A stretch of 64,000 nucleotides of DNA from Polaromonas sp. AER18D-145 (lineage in GTDB: Bacteria; Pseudomonadota; Gammaproteobacteria; Burkholderiales; Burkholderiaceae_C). The stretch is taken from NCBI RefSeq assembly GCF_002379095.1, contig NZ_NBZV01000009.1, positions 1 through 64,000 of the forward strand, read 5' to 3'. The position numbers and the translations under genes are program-made. The notes under the pieces were generated by a model. It had not been told where the DNA came from. It saw nothing but the letters and a program-made list of their open reading frames with translations, and did not search any database. The stretch's first letter is position 1. Each line of letters starts with the position of its first letter. Below, in pieces: positions 29,111 through 36,671 of this stretch.

Positions 29111-29821
29111 ATGCCCCAGCCCATGCCGCAACACATCGGAATCGTCGGCTGCTCCGCGGAAGGTGCGGCGCTTTGTTACCGCACCATTTGCGCCGAAGGG
29201 GCGCAGCTGCTCGGACCCCACGCGCACCCCGAAATTTCCATGCACACGCCCTCGCTCGCCGCGTACGTGGACTGCCTGGAGCGCGGTGACGTGAAAGGCG
29301 TGGGCGAGCTGATGCTGGACTCTGCCTACAAGCTCACAGCCATTGGCGCCGACTTCCTGATCTGCCCCGACAACACCATCCACCAGGCCTTTGACTATGC
29401 GGCGCCGCGCTCGCCGCTGCCCTGGCTGCACATTGCCGAGGTGGTGGCGCAAGAGGCCGTGCAGCGCGGTTTTCGCCGCATCGGCATCACCGGCACCCGC
29501 TGGTTGGTGGACAGCGCGGTCTACCCGGACAAGCTGGGCGCGCGCGGGCTGCAGTACCTGCGGCCGAACGATGCCGAGCGCGACGAGCTGGGCCGCATCA
29601 TCATGGACGAACTCGTGTACGGCATTGTCCGGCCCGAGGCCGTGGCCAGTTTCCTGCGCGTGATGGAAAGAATGAAAAGCGAAGGCTGCGACGCGGTGGT
29701 GCTCGGTTGCACCGAGATCCCGCTCATCATCAACGACGGCAACTCGCCGCTGCCCACGCTGGACTCCACGCGCCTGCTGGCGCGGGCGGCGCTGCAGCGT
29801 GCGGTGCACGGCACCATTTAG
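29111..29821 (+). CDS. Aspartate/glutamate racemase family protein
   Basis: This 236-residue protein has the Asp/Glu racemase fold, opening IGIVGCSAEGAALCYRTI. The C-terminal catalytic motif VVLGCTEIPL is intact. At the N-terminal catalytic site the motif reads CPDNTIH, so the position just before Asn-Thr, normally Cys, is Asp. A cysteine lies two residues earlier. Two-base racemization needs both cysteines, so activity may be altered, or the protein may be an isomerase or a one-cysteine variant. It has a good ribosome site (AGGAG) and follows the TetR gene by 60 bases. Confidence 0.85.
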   Translation: MPQPMPQHIGIVGCSAEGAALCYRTICAEGAQLLGPHAHPEISMHTPSLAAYVDCLERGDVKGVGELMLDSAYKLTAIGADFLICPDNTIHQAFDYAAPRSPLPWLHIAEVVAQEAVQRGFRRIGITGTRWLVDSAVYPDKLGARGLQYLRPNDAERDELGRIIMDELVYGIVRPEAVASFLRVMERMKSEGCDAVVLGCTEIPLIINDGNSPLPTLDSTRLLARAALQRAVHGTI

Positions 29822-29824
29822 GCA

Positions 29825-29880
29825 TAAAATCGGCCCGCAGCCCAATCATTACCTACGCAAGTTGCTATCGAAAATGAAGC
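29825..29880. repeat. Interspersed 'GCTATC' intergenic repeat, copy 4
   Basis: The stretch AAAATCGGCCCGCAGCCC...ACGCAAGTTGCTATCGAAAA directly follows the racemase stop and keeps both ends of the family consensus. Confidence 0.7.
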
Positions 29881-29924
29881 AACCGGTGGGCGGACTCAAG
29901 CCGCGTACGGCAGCGGCCGCCGGC

Positions 29925-30494
29925 TCACAGCATTTTCTTGGGCACCAGGGCAATCGTCAGCCCCTTGGCCGTGACGGTGATGCTGCCGGGCTCCAGCCCC
30001 AGGCCGTCGGTCAGCATGAGGTCTTGCGGCTTGAGCTTGTGCAGCACCACTTCTTTCAGCGCCTGGCTGGCCAGGGTCGGGGCGTACGCCTGCAGCAGCG
30101 CCGCCGGGCCGGGCGCCATGTCGTCCAGGCGCAGGGCGTTGAGCCGTATCTGGTGCGCGCGCAGCGTCTGGTCGCTGGCTTCGTAACGCAGCGCAAAGTC
30201 CACGTCGAAAGTACCGGTCGAGGTGCGTGCCAGCGCCGGGCCGGCCGCGTCCACCACCATCTCGGTGCCCAGGCGGTTCAGCTCGGGCAGCAGGCGCACG
30301 CGCGGCGCCTGCACATTCAGGTTCAGCAGGCTGCCCATTTCATAACGCCGCGGGAAGCGCTGCGCCAGGGCCTGTTGCAGCTGTTCCAGCGTCACCTTGT
30401 AGCCGGTCCCGCCGGGCGCGTCCGGCGGGGCGGCGCGCGCGACACCGGCAAAGGCAATCCAGCCGGGCAGGGTCAACAACAGTCTGCGTTTCAT
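29925..30494 (-). CDS. DUF1439 family periplasmic protein
   Basis: This 189-residue exported protein has a signal peptide ending near AARA/ARAA (about residue 22), followed by the DUF1439 pattern YKVTLEQLQQALAQRFPRRY. It contains amphipathic beta strands of the lipid-binding SMP/TULIP kind. Unlike the E. coli relative YceB, it has no lipobox cysteine, so it would be soluble in the periplasm. The function is unknown. It stands alone between two repeats. Confidence 0.82.
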   Translation of the reverse strand: MKRRLLLTLPGWIAFAGVARAAPPDAPGGTGYKVTLEQLQQALAQRFPRRYEMGSLLNLNVQAPRVRLLPELNRLGTEMVVDAAGPALARTSTGTFDVDFALRYEASDQTLRAHQIRLNALRLDDMAPGPAALLQAYAPTLASQALKEVVLHKLKPQDLMLTDGLGLEPGSITVTAKGLTIALVPKKML

Positions 30495-30707
30495 CGGTCC
30501 TTCATTGGGAAGCGCATGCGAGCATGCAATCGGTCATTGTGCGCCGCGACTGTGCTGTCGCAGCGCATACCCGCCCTGCTGATGCGGTTGTCGGGCACAT
30601 CCCGTTACGTGCAGACATGAGCCGCCTACAAGCCAACACATGCACGACACCTGCCGCGCGCTCAATGCATCAACCCGGCTGCTTGTGGACGGGTGTCAGG
30701 ACACATC

Positions 30708-31085
30708 ATGAAAACGACTCTTCTGGTTTTGACCGTGGCCGGCCTGTCCGGCTGCGCCGTTTACCCGGTGCCGGCCTACCCGACTTACCCGACCCATGGC
30801 GGTGGCCCGCCCATGGTGGTGGAGCAGCCGGTGTACATCGAAGGCGTGTACCAGCGCCGTGGGTATGCCAACGACTACCCGCGCGGCTACAGCCGGCCTG
30901 CGCCTGTGGTGGTGGTGCCGGTTCCGGTGCCGCGCGCCTTTCCGCATAGACCGCCGCCGCACGCGTCGCACCACGACCGTGGCCATGGCGACCGGGACCG
31001 CGACGGCGCACGCGATCATGACCGTGATGGCGACGGAGCGCGCGACCGCTCAGACCGCTGGCCCAACGATCCGCGCCGCAGGTAA
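30708..31085 (+). CDS. Small Pro/Tyr-rich then Asp/Arg/His-rich lipoprotein
   Basis: This 125-residue protein has a lipoprotein signal with lipobox LSGC (Cys16). It then has a Pro/Tyr/Val-rich half (VYPVPAYPTYP) and a highly charged C-terminal third made of DRD/DHD/RDRD-type repeats. I recognise no enzymatic domain. The Asp/Arg/His tail may bind metals or interact with polyanions. The start at 30708 gives the signal peptide directly. It converges with the muramidase gene, leaving only 7 bases between them. Confidence 0.72.
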   Translation: MKTTLLVLTVAGLSGCAVYPVPAYPTYPTHGGGPPMVVEQPVYIEGVYQRRGYANDYPRGYSRPAPVVVVPVPVPRAFPHRPPPHASHHDRGHGDRDRDGARDHDRDGDGARDRSDRWPNDPRRR

Positions 31086-31092
31086 GCCGGTT

Positions 31093-31872
31093 CTACCAAC
31101 CGAGGTTCGCGGACAGGCGGGCCATGGTGGCGTCGTCGGGCACGCCGGAAGCCGGCAGCCCGGCACGCTGCTGGTACCTGACCAGCGACTTCTGCGTGGC
31201 CTCTCCGTACCACCCATCCACAAACCGCGCGCCGCCATAACCCAGCAGCATCAGCGCCAGCTGGACGGTGCGCACCGCCAGGTCGGGCAAAGGCCCGAGC
31301 TGGTAGCGTTTGTGGGCCAGCGCCAGCTTCTCGTCGTAGCGGTTTTTCTGGAAATCCTGCCCGTTGTAGCTGAAGGCAAACTGCACCCAGTCGGCGTTGC
31401 GCAGATGCCGCGCAAGATCCCCCTGCTCGATGAAACCCGCCATGGCGTCGAGCTGCGCATCTTCCGACGCCAGGCTGGCGCTGACCAGTGCATCCACGCT
31501 GGCAGAGCCGACCTTGCTGGCGTTGAACCCCATCACCTGGCCCAGGCCCCATGACGTGCTTTTCAGCGCCGCCTCGCGGTCGAGCATCATGGCCCGGGTG
31601 AGCCGCTCATACTGGGAAGCGCCGCCATTCCCGTAACCCCCCGCGCTGCGGTTGCTGATGTCGGGCGCTTGTCCATCGAAGCGCCCATTCGTGAGCCGGC
31701 TGAACCAATGGCGCTCGAACAGGATTTTGGGTCGCCGATCCGGCAGGAAGCCGCAGCCACTGGTTTCAACCGTCAGCACAGCCCAGAGCGCGGGGGCGTC
31801 CACCCCTAGCCGGCCGAGCACCGTTTCGATTCCCTGTTGCGACAGCGGTGACGCTTTGCCTGTAAACACCAT
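31093..31872 (-). CDS. N-acetylmuramidase (DUF3380) with C-terminal peptidoglycan-binding domain
   Basis: This 259-residue protein has an N-terminal muramidase domain of the phage-endolysin kind: the catalytic Glu36 lies in LTVETSG, followed by RRPKILFERHWF and STSWGLGQVMGFN. A C-terminal PG_binding_1 domain (about residues 185-258) carries VRTVQLALMLLGYGG. There is no signal peptide. Such proteins are normally phage or tailocin lysins released by a holin, or are exported by other routes. No phage genes surround it. The ATG at 31872 has a strong ribosome site (AAAGGAAA). Confidence 0.87.
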   Translation of the reverse strand: MVFTGKASPLSQQGIETVLGRLGVDAPALWAVLTVETSGCGFLPDRRPKILFERHWFSRLTNGRFDGQAPDISNRSAGGYGNGGASQYERLTRAMMLDREAALKSTSWGLGQVMGFNASKVGSASVDALVSASLASEDAQLDAMAGFIEQGDLARHLRNADWVQFAFSYNGQDFQKNRYDEKLALAHKRYQLGPLPDLAVRTVQLALMLLGYGGARFVDGWYGEATQKSLVRYQQRAGLPASGVPDDATMARLSANLGW

Positions 31873-31902
31873 GAGCCAATTTCCTTTCTGCCGCCCGTGA
31901 TG

Positions 31903-31921
31903 CAGGAGCGATGCGCTCCTG
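31903..31921. promoter_or_regulatory. Perfect stem-loop upstream of the muramidase gene
   Basis: The inverted repeat CAGGAGCG-ATG-CGCTCCTG has perfect 8-base arms and lies 31 bases ahead of the muramidase start on the minus strand. It could be a repressor operator or a leader hairpin. It is the only structured element in the otherwise empty 348-bp stretch 31873-32220 apart from the repeat at 32104-32156. Confidence 0.5.
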
Positions 31922-32103
31922 AAAGCAGGCGTGTTTTTGAGAGTTGTTATGCTCCCGGTTGTAGCGGCCTGGCGGCGATTTGGCATCCCCCAAATGGAGG
32001 ATAAAAACGCGCGGTGCAGCGGCCGTAGAACCAGCGGGTGAATGATGTTTTTGCGGCACACCATCCGTTCCGCCGCGCAGCACGCGGTGGCGGGTTGAAG
32101 CAT

Positions 32104-32156
32104 CCAATCGGCCGCCGGCCCAATGAATACGGGGGAAGGCAGCTATAACAACAGGA
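32104..32156. repeat. Interspersed 'CAGCTAT' intergenic repeat, copy 5
   Basis: CAATCGGCCGCCGGCCCAAT at the left and GGCAGCTATAACAACAGGAG at the right follow the family pattern. It lies between the divergent muramidase and B3/B4 genes. Confidence 0.6.
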
Positions 32157-32220
32157 GCGTCAGCGCGCCGTTGCGGGAATCGGCCGGCTGGCCCATCATC
32201 AGCAGCAAAGAGGCAAGCAT

Positions 32221-32934
32221 ATGTTTTTCAGCCATTCCAACGAGATCTGGACCCAGTGCCCCGAGCTGGTACCGGGCGCCATGTTTGTCCGGGGCATCAG
32301 CAGCAAGGCGGCGGTCGGCCCGCAGGTGGCGCGCTTCAGCGGCATCGCCGCGGCGCGGCTGGCCCGCAGCGGCGAAGGCGAGCTGCCGGAGATCAAGGCC
32401 TGGCGCCAGGTGTTCTCCAAGATGGGGCTCAAGCCCACCAAGTACCGCTGTGCGGCCGAGGCGCTGCTGCGTCGCCTGCGCAAGGAAGGGGCCCTGCCGC
32501 GGCTGCACCCGCTGGTGGACTTGTGCAACGCGGTCTCGGCGGCCTTTGCCATTCCGGTGGCCGTGTTCGACCTGTCCAAAGTGGTGGGCGACCTGCAAGT
32601 GCGTTACACCACCGGCCTCGAGCATTACCAGACCTTCGCCGGCGAGGTCGAGCACCCCGATGCCCATGAAATTATTTTTGCCGACGAGGCCGACAACGCC
32701 CACGCGCGCCGCTGGACCAACCGGCAGAGCAGTCTGTCGGCCGTCAGCGCCGACACCAGCACGGTGCTGATCGTTGCCGAAGCCCTGCACGAGTCGGCCT
32801 ACGAAGACATGCGCACGCTGATCGCCGCGCTCATGCACGAAGTGCCTGCGGCCTGGCCCGCCGCCACGGCCAAGGCCCGCCTGCTGACCCGGTCTGCACC
32901 GCGCTTCGAGCTGCAGGCACCGGCAGCGCGCTGA
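32221..32934 (+). CDS. B3/B4 (tRNA-binding) domain-containing protein
   Basis: This 237-residue stand-alone B3/B4 domain is related to the editing domain of phenylalanyl-tRNA synthetase beta chains. The characteristic segment EIKAWRQVFSKMGLKPTKYR and RLHPLVDLCNAVSAAFAIPV are present. Free-standing copies are thought to hydrolyse mischarged or non-standard aminoacyl-tRNAs, although few have been tested. There is no signal peptide. The gene is single, with a divergent muramidase gene upstream. Confidence 0.85.
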   Translation: MFFSHSNEIWTQCPELVPGAMFVRGISSKAAVGPQVARFSGIAAARLARSGEGELPEIKAWRQVFSKMGLKPTKYRCAAEALLRRLRKEGALPRLHPLVDLCNAVSAAFAIPVAVFDLSKVVGDLQVRYTTGLEHYQTFAGEVEHPDAHEIIFADEADNAHARRWTNRQSSLSAVSADTSTVLIVAEALHESAYEDMRTLIAALMHEVPAAWPAATAKARLLTRSAPRFELQAPAAR

Positions 32935-33113
32935 CAACCCGGCCTGGGTCATGGCGGTGCAGCCATGGCCCTGTCTCCAGCAACACCATGTAAAGCGCGC
33001 GTGCTGTCTTGAAACAGCATGTGTCTTGCGTCGTCAGGACGGCCGCGCCACACGTTGTACACGGGATCATCATGACTTCATCTGGTCACAACTCGCTTAC
33101 TCAAAGGACTCTC

Positions 33114-33611
33114 ATGAACAAATTACTCGCCACCCTGATCGCTACCCTGGTGACCGGCGCTGCATTTGCGCAAGCCGCCGCGCCCGCTACCCCAGCCGTG
33201 CCTGCGACGCCTGCGGTGGTCAAGGCAGAAGCCAAGGCCGACAAGTCCGTGGCAGCTGCTGTGAAAAGCGAAGCCAAGGTTGACGCCAAGGCCGACACCA
33301 AGGTTGAAAAGGCAGAAGTCAACGCTGCTGAAAAGAAAACCAAGGCCGTGACCAAGTCCGCCACGACCAAAGCCAAGGCACAAGCCAAAGCCGCCAAGGC
33401 CGACGCAGATGACAAAGCCAAGGCCACTGCCAAAGCTGAAAAAACCAGCGTGAATGCCGACGCCAAAGCCGACAAGACCATCATCAAGGCCGACGCCAAA
33501 GTGGAAACCGTCAAGGCCAACGCCACCGCTGACAAGGCCACCGCCAAGGTCGAAACCGGCGCTGTCAAGGCAGAAGCCAAGGCCGACGTGAAAGCCGCTG
33601 GCAGCAAGTAA
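33114..33611 (+). CDS. Exported Ala/Lys-rich low-complexity protein
   Basis: This 165-residue protein has a clear signal peptide (MNKLLATLIATLVTGAAFAQ, cleavage near residue 19/20). After it comes a Pro/Ala linker and about 125 residues made almost only of Ala, Lys, Asp, Glu, Thr and Val in heptad-like AKA/DAKADK repeats. The pattern predicts a long single helix or coiled coil, as in the middle region of TolA. The composition resembles histone H1-like proteins, but the signal peptide puts it in the periplasm. The ribosome site AAAGGA is good, and a strong terminator follows. Function unknown. Confidence 0.8.
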   Translation: MNKLLATLIATLVTGAAFAQAAAPATPAVPATPAVVKAEAKADKSVAAAVKSEAKVDAKADTKVEKAEVNAAEKKTKAVTKSATTKAKAQAKAAKADADDKAKATAKAEKTSVNADAKADKTIIKADAKVETVKANATADKATAKVETGAVKAEAKADVKAAGSK

Positions 33612-33652
33612 ACAGCGACGCAGCGGCTGCCAGCAGCCGCGCAAGCCAAAAC

Positions 33653-33682
33653 AAAAAAGACAGGCCTGGCCTGTCTTTTTTT
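33653..33682 (+). terminator. Intrinsic terminator after the Ala/Lys-rich gene
   Basis: The perfect stem GACAGGC-CTG-GCCTGTC (33659-33675) has A6 before it and T7 after it. It lies 48 bases past the stop codon. Confidence 0.92.
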
Positions 33683-33741
33683 ATGGGCGCCTGAAGGTTT
33701 TCAAGCTATGTCCGATGCTGTTCATTGAAGCGCCGCCATCC

Positions 33742-33838
33742 CCGTTCGGGCTGAGCCTGTCGAAGCCGGCCCTGAGTTTGACGACGAGTCCTTCGACCCT
33801 TCGACAGGCTCAGGACAGGCCGAGCTCAGGGTGAACGG
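33742..33838. repeat. REP-type palindromic pair (TTCGACAGGCTCAGG family), copy 1
   Basis: The left arm CCGTTCGGGCTGAGCCTG and the inverted right arm ending in CTCAGGGTGAACGG are separated by partial internal copies. The same family occurs at 47439-47510, 60582-60657 and 62209-62295. With the terminator and the repeat at 33859, it fills the 315-bp gene-free stretch 33612-33926. Confidence 0.85.
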
Positions 33839-33858
33839 TTCAAGTCAGCGGCATTCAA

Positions 33859-33918
33859 GCAAAATCGGCCGCCAGCCCTTGTTCTACCTGCGCAAGCAGC
33901 TATCAAAACAGGAGTATG
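33859..33918. repeat. Interspersed 'CAGCTATC' intergenic repeat, copy 6
   Basis: This is a well-preserved copy: AAAATCGGCCGCCAGCCC, then CGCAAGCAGCTATCAAAACA. It is nearly identical to copy 7 at 54608. Confidence 0.8.
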
Positions 33919-33926
33919 CAGCGTGC

Positions 33927-34178
33927 CTAGCGCCCCACCACCGACCAGCCCGCCTTCAGGTTGGCCTTGTCGTTCTCGTACTCCCATGCCGTGCCGCAGC
34001 GGTCACAGCGGTACTTGGTGACGGTGACCAGCGCGCCGCCGCGCCTTTCCTGGCGGTTGGCGCCCTGCACCAGCTCCGGGTGCCCGGGGGCCTTGCGCCA
34101 GTTGCGCTGGATGCCGGCGCACGAGTCGCACAACTCCATTTTTTTCAGTTCGGTCTTTCGGTTCAGGTCGTCGGTCAT
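33927..34178 (-). CDS. Small zinc-ribbon protein
   Basis: This 83-residue protein has two CxxC pairs: CDSC near residue 17 and CDRCGTAWEY near 57-66. This fits a single rubredoxin-knuckle zinc ribbon. The spacer is basic (NWRKAPGHPELVQGANRQERR). No family name comes to mind. The start at 34178 follows the ribosome-site-like run GAGCCCCACC weakly. The 253 bases upstream of it (34179-34431) hold nothing I can identify. Confidence 0.7.
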   Translation of the reverse strand: MTDDLNRKTELKKMELCDSCAGIQRNWRKAPGHPELVQGANRQERRGGALVTVTKYRCDRCGTAWEYENDKANLKAGWSVVGR

Positions 34179-34431
34179 GGTGGGGCTCTTGAGGTGGGGG
34201 TGACGCCTGGCCGGTGCGGGCACAAGGCTGGGCGTGGTGGGCTCCATTGTCGCGCCTTCTGCCTGCCGGTCATGGCGCTTTCTCGCCGCAACCCGTGCCC
34301 CCGCTTGTTCGGCAGGTGCATGTCGCCTCGCGGCAAGTCTTCGTAGTGCAGAGTCTGCGCAGGCGTTGGCTGGTGTCTTGCGGTGCCTTGCCAGGCGCTG
34401 ACATCCCCACCACCGATCAACCGCACGCAGG

Positions 34432-35673
34432 TTAATTTGACGTTTCAGCGGGCTGCTGCCAACCGGGCACATTGACCGCATATCGCGTGGCCTTGCCCGC
34501 GCCTTGCCCGCGCAGCAGCCCCTTGGCCAGCAAGTCGGTCAGATCCCGCGTGGCGGTGGCCTTGGATGTCCCGGTGATCTTGGCGTACTTCTCGGGAGTC
34601 ATGCCGCCCAAAAAGCCGCCGCCCAGCTCCGCGTTGCCGGCTTCCAGCAAGCGGTCCAGCACCCAGTGTTGCCGCGCATTCAGACCACATTGCGCGGCCT
34701 GCAGGCGGAAGGCGGACTTGTCCACTGCTTGCCGTACCACCGTCTGGCAGGTTCTGCAGCCCTGGACAAATGCCTGTATAAACCAGCGCACCCAGGTCGT
34801 CACGTCGATCGTTTCGCCCTGCGGCTTCGGCCGCCGGATGCACTGCGCCGTGTTCAGCCCGTCGTAATAGGCGGCGCGGGTCTTCAGCATCTGACGGGCC
34901 ATGCCAAACACGCGCACCTGGGACACATCAGCGCCGTGGTCGTGCGCGTGCATGTCTTGCGCCAAAGCCATGTCCACCAGCGCGCGACCGATCCGGCCGT
35001 TGCCGTCTTCAAATGGGTGAATGGTCTCAAACCACAGGTGCGCAAGTGCCGCGCGGGCAACACCATGCAGATTCGGTGCGGCGCCTTGTGTGGGCCGGGT
35101 GGCCTCAAACCACGCCAGAAACTGTTCCATCTGGCCGGTCACCTGACTCGAAGGCGGGGCCTCATAGTGAACCACCTCCCGCCCAAGCGGCCCGCTGACG
35201 ATTTGCATGGCGTCCGCATGGCTGCGTAGGCGCCCCACGGCAATGCGCGTGATGCCGGAGGTGCCCCCGGGAAACAAGGCTGATTGCCAGCGGCACAGGC
35301 GGTCCAGGTCCAGCGCGCTCTGGTGGTTTTCTATGGCGTCTTGCATAACCAACACCAGACCGTCCACATGCCGGTCATGGCTGGGCGCATCCGTCAAGCC
35401 CAGCCGGTGTGCCACTGATGATCGCACCGATTCCAGATTCAACTGCTCGCCCTCAATGGCTGCGGTGGCGATGGCCTCCTGCACCCACAGCTCACGTCGC
35501 ACCTCTTGTGCCTGTCCCAGGCCAATGGCCTCCAGCAGGCCCAACAATTTGCCTTGTTCCATCCGCGCCAGGTCCAGCTCAGGCGCCATGGCAACAGCGT
35601 CAAACACCAGCGCGGGCCAGGCCGGGTGCTGCCAGATGTAGCGGGGCTGGGGGGCGAGGGTGTTGGTGGCCAT
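34432..35673 (-). CDS. Fic family protein with N-terminal inhibitory helix and C-terminal winged helix
   Basis: This 413-residue protein has the active-site motif HPFEDGNGRIGR intact at residues 219-230 (from the ATG at 35673). Fic proteins transfer AMP or related groups to target side chains. The N-terminal DUF4172-like domain contains TAAIEG (residues 70-75), the (S/T)xxxE(G/N) inhibitory signature, which makes this an auto-inhibited class II Fic. The last 90 residues contain a winged helix (GLNARQHWVLDRLL...TSKATATRDLTDLLAKG). In-frame ATGs at 35682 and 35691 are alternatives. Two large palindromes cover the start, suggesting self-repression through its own winged helix. Confidence 0.9.
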   Translation of the reverse strand: MATNTLAPQPRYIWQHPAWPALVFDAVAMAPELDLARMEQGKLLGLLEAIGLGQAQEVRRELWVQEAIATAAIEGEQLNLESVRSSVAHRLGLTDAPSHDRHVDGLVLVMQDAIENHQSALDLDRLCRWQSALFPGGTSGITRIAVGRLRSHADAMQIVSGPLGREVVHYEAPPSSQVTGQMEQFLAWFEATRPTQGAAPNLHGVARAALAHLWFETIHPFEDGNGRIGRALVDMALAQDMHAHDHGADVSQVRVFGMARQMLKTRAAYYDGLNTAQCIRRPKPQGETIDVTTWVRWFIQAFVQGCRTCQTVVRQAVDKSAFRLQAAQCGLNARQHWVLDRLLEAGNAELGGGFLGGMTPEKYAKITGTSKATATRDLTDLLAKGLLRGQGAGKATRYAVNVPGWQQPAETSN

Positions 35674-35732
35674 GAGCCGCATTTTAAACAATACGGCTCA
35701 AAAAATGAGCCGCATTTCCCAAATTGCGGCTC
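35673..35732. promoter_or_regulatory. Two 27-28-bp palindromes over the fic start
   Basis: Palindrome A (35673-35700) has arms TGAGCCGCATT/AATACGGCTCA with one mismatch. Palindrome B (35706-35732) has perfect 9-base arms TGAGCCGCA/TGCGGCTCA. The two are direct copies with a 33-bp period (three helical turns), separated by five A. A overlaps the fic start codons; B overlaps the stop of the DTW gene. Confidence 0.8.
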
Positions 35733-36492
35733 AAAAACCGGGTAACAGGGCCAGCAGCCGCTGGTGCGCCGCATCTTCCAGGTCCACCGGCAACTGCTGC
35801 TTGGCGCGCAGGTAGTGGTTGGTGAACACGTCCAGGTAAGCCTCCAGCGTCTGCGCCGCCTGGGTGTCGCCGGCCAGCTCCAGGCACAGCGCGCCCACCT
35901 CCGAGGTGCAGAAGTGCGCATCGCGCTGCGAGCGGCGCAGGCGGTAGCGGGACAACTGCTCGCTCTGCAGGCTCAGCACCGGCAGCTTGTCGAGGTAAGG
36001 GCTTTTGCGAAACATCTTGCGCGCCTCGGGCCAGGTGGCGTCGAGCAGCACAAACAGCGGGCGCCTGGCCGGCGTGCCGCCCAAAGCCTCGGCGGGCAGC
36101 AGCGCCGTCACCACCCGCTCCTGCGCCACAAACTCCCCCGGAAACACCAGATAAGGCTGCCACTGCGGATCGGCCAGCAGGGCCAGTAGCGCCGGATCAA
36201 CCTCGGTGCGCGCCCAGCCAAAGGCAAAGGTGTCGGCCACCACATCGGCAATCAGCCAGCCGGTGTTGCTGGGCTTGAGCGGCTCGATGTCGGCCATAAC
36301 CAGGCACACGCCCGCCCGCACAGCCACGGCCGGACGCAAGGCGCATAGGCAGTGGCTGGGAACCAGCCGGCAACCAGCGCAGCGCTCCCCGCGCGGGCCG
36401 CCGCGCGCCAGAAACGGTTTGGAGCTGCGCGCCAGGCGCGCGCTGCGCAGGCGGCTGACCGCATGAGGGAGGACGTGGGGGGCTTGGGGCAT
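35731..36492 (-). CDS. DTW-domain protein, probable tRNA-uridine aminocarboxypropyltransferase
   Basis: This 253-residue member of the DTW family, whose E. coli members TapT/YfiP make acp3U in tRNA from SAM, shows the zinc-type cysteines CAGCRLVPSHCLC (about residues 38-50) and the DxTW signature LLDATWPEARK. The C-terminal RLRRSQRDAHFCTSEVGA is also typical. I prefer the ATG at 36492; an upstream ATG at 36546 would add residues encoded by a local tandem repeat. The stop overlaps the palindromes that precede the Fic gene, so DTW and Fic transcription may interact. Confidence 0.87.
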   Translation of the reverse strand: MPQAPHVLPHAVSRLRSARLARSSKPFLARGGPRGERCAGCRLVPSHCLCALRPAVAVRAGVCLVMADIEPLKPSNTGWLIADVVADTFAFGWARTEVDPALLALLADPQWQPYLVFPGEFVAQERVVTALLPAEALGGTPARRPLFVLLDATWPEARKMFRKSPYLDKLPVLSLQSEQLSRYRLRRSQRDAHFCTSEVGALCLELAGDTQAAQTLEAYLDVFTNHYLRAKQQLPVDLEDAAHQRLLALLPGF

Positions 36493-36524
36493 GCGAAGGT
36501 TGGGGCAAGCGAAGGTTGGGGCAA
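36493..36524. repeat. Tandem duplicate of a 16-bp unit at the DTW gene start
   Basis: The unit GCGAAGGTTGGGGCAA occurs twice in direct succession, immediately upstream of the preferred DTW start. It is part of a longer degenerate block (to about 36575) whose pattern CATGCG...GGGGCAAG...CGCACTG(C/T)AGCA(A/G)TGGG recurs at 39570-39645. Confidence 0.75.
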
Positions 36525-36642
36525 GCTTGGTCGAGTAGGGGCGCACTGCAGCAATGGGGTATCACTGCACGCGCAATGACCGGTGCTCAACCCGGTGCTG
36601 TCTGAAACAGTGTCTCCAAGTGCCGCTACGGATTTTACACAC

Positions 36643-36671
36643 TATACTACCAAAACTATAAAGGTAGTATA
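36643..36671. promoter_or_regulatory. Perfect palindrome over the nucleotidyltransferase start
   Basis: The inverted repeat TATACTACC/GGTAGTATA has perfect 9-base arms (36643-36651 and 36663-36671) and an 11-base A+T-rich spacer. Its right arm ends on the A of the ATG. A bound protein would cover the ribosome site and the start codon, as in many toxin-antitoxin operators. Confidence 0.75.

Noticed and set aside
28199..29845. A 548-codon minus-strand frame across the TetR and racemase genes.
   Set aside because: It spans two genes that are clear on the plus strand and lacks any domain or credible start.
33612..33926. A search for a small RNA gene in this structured gene-free stretch.
   Set aside because: The structure is explained by a terminator, a REP-type pair and one interspersed repeat. 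No promoter is evident.
36493..36546. An upstream ATG at 36546 as the start of the DTW-domain protein.
   Set aside because: The extra 18 residues are encoded mainly by a tandem DNA repeat with no protein conservation. The ATG at 36492 is simpler, though the choice is not certain.
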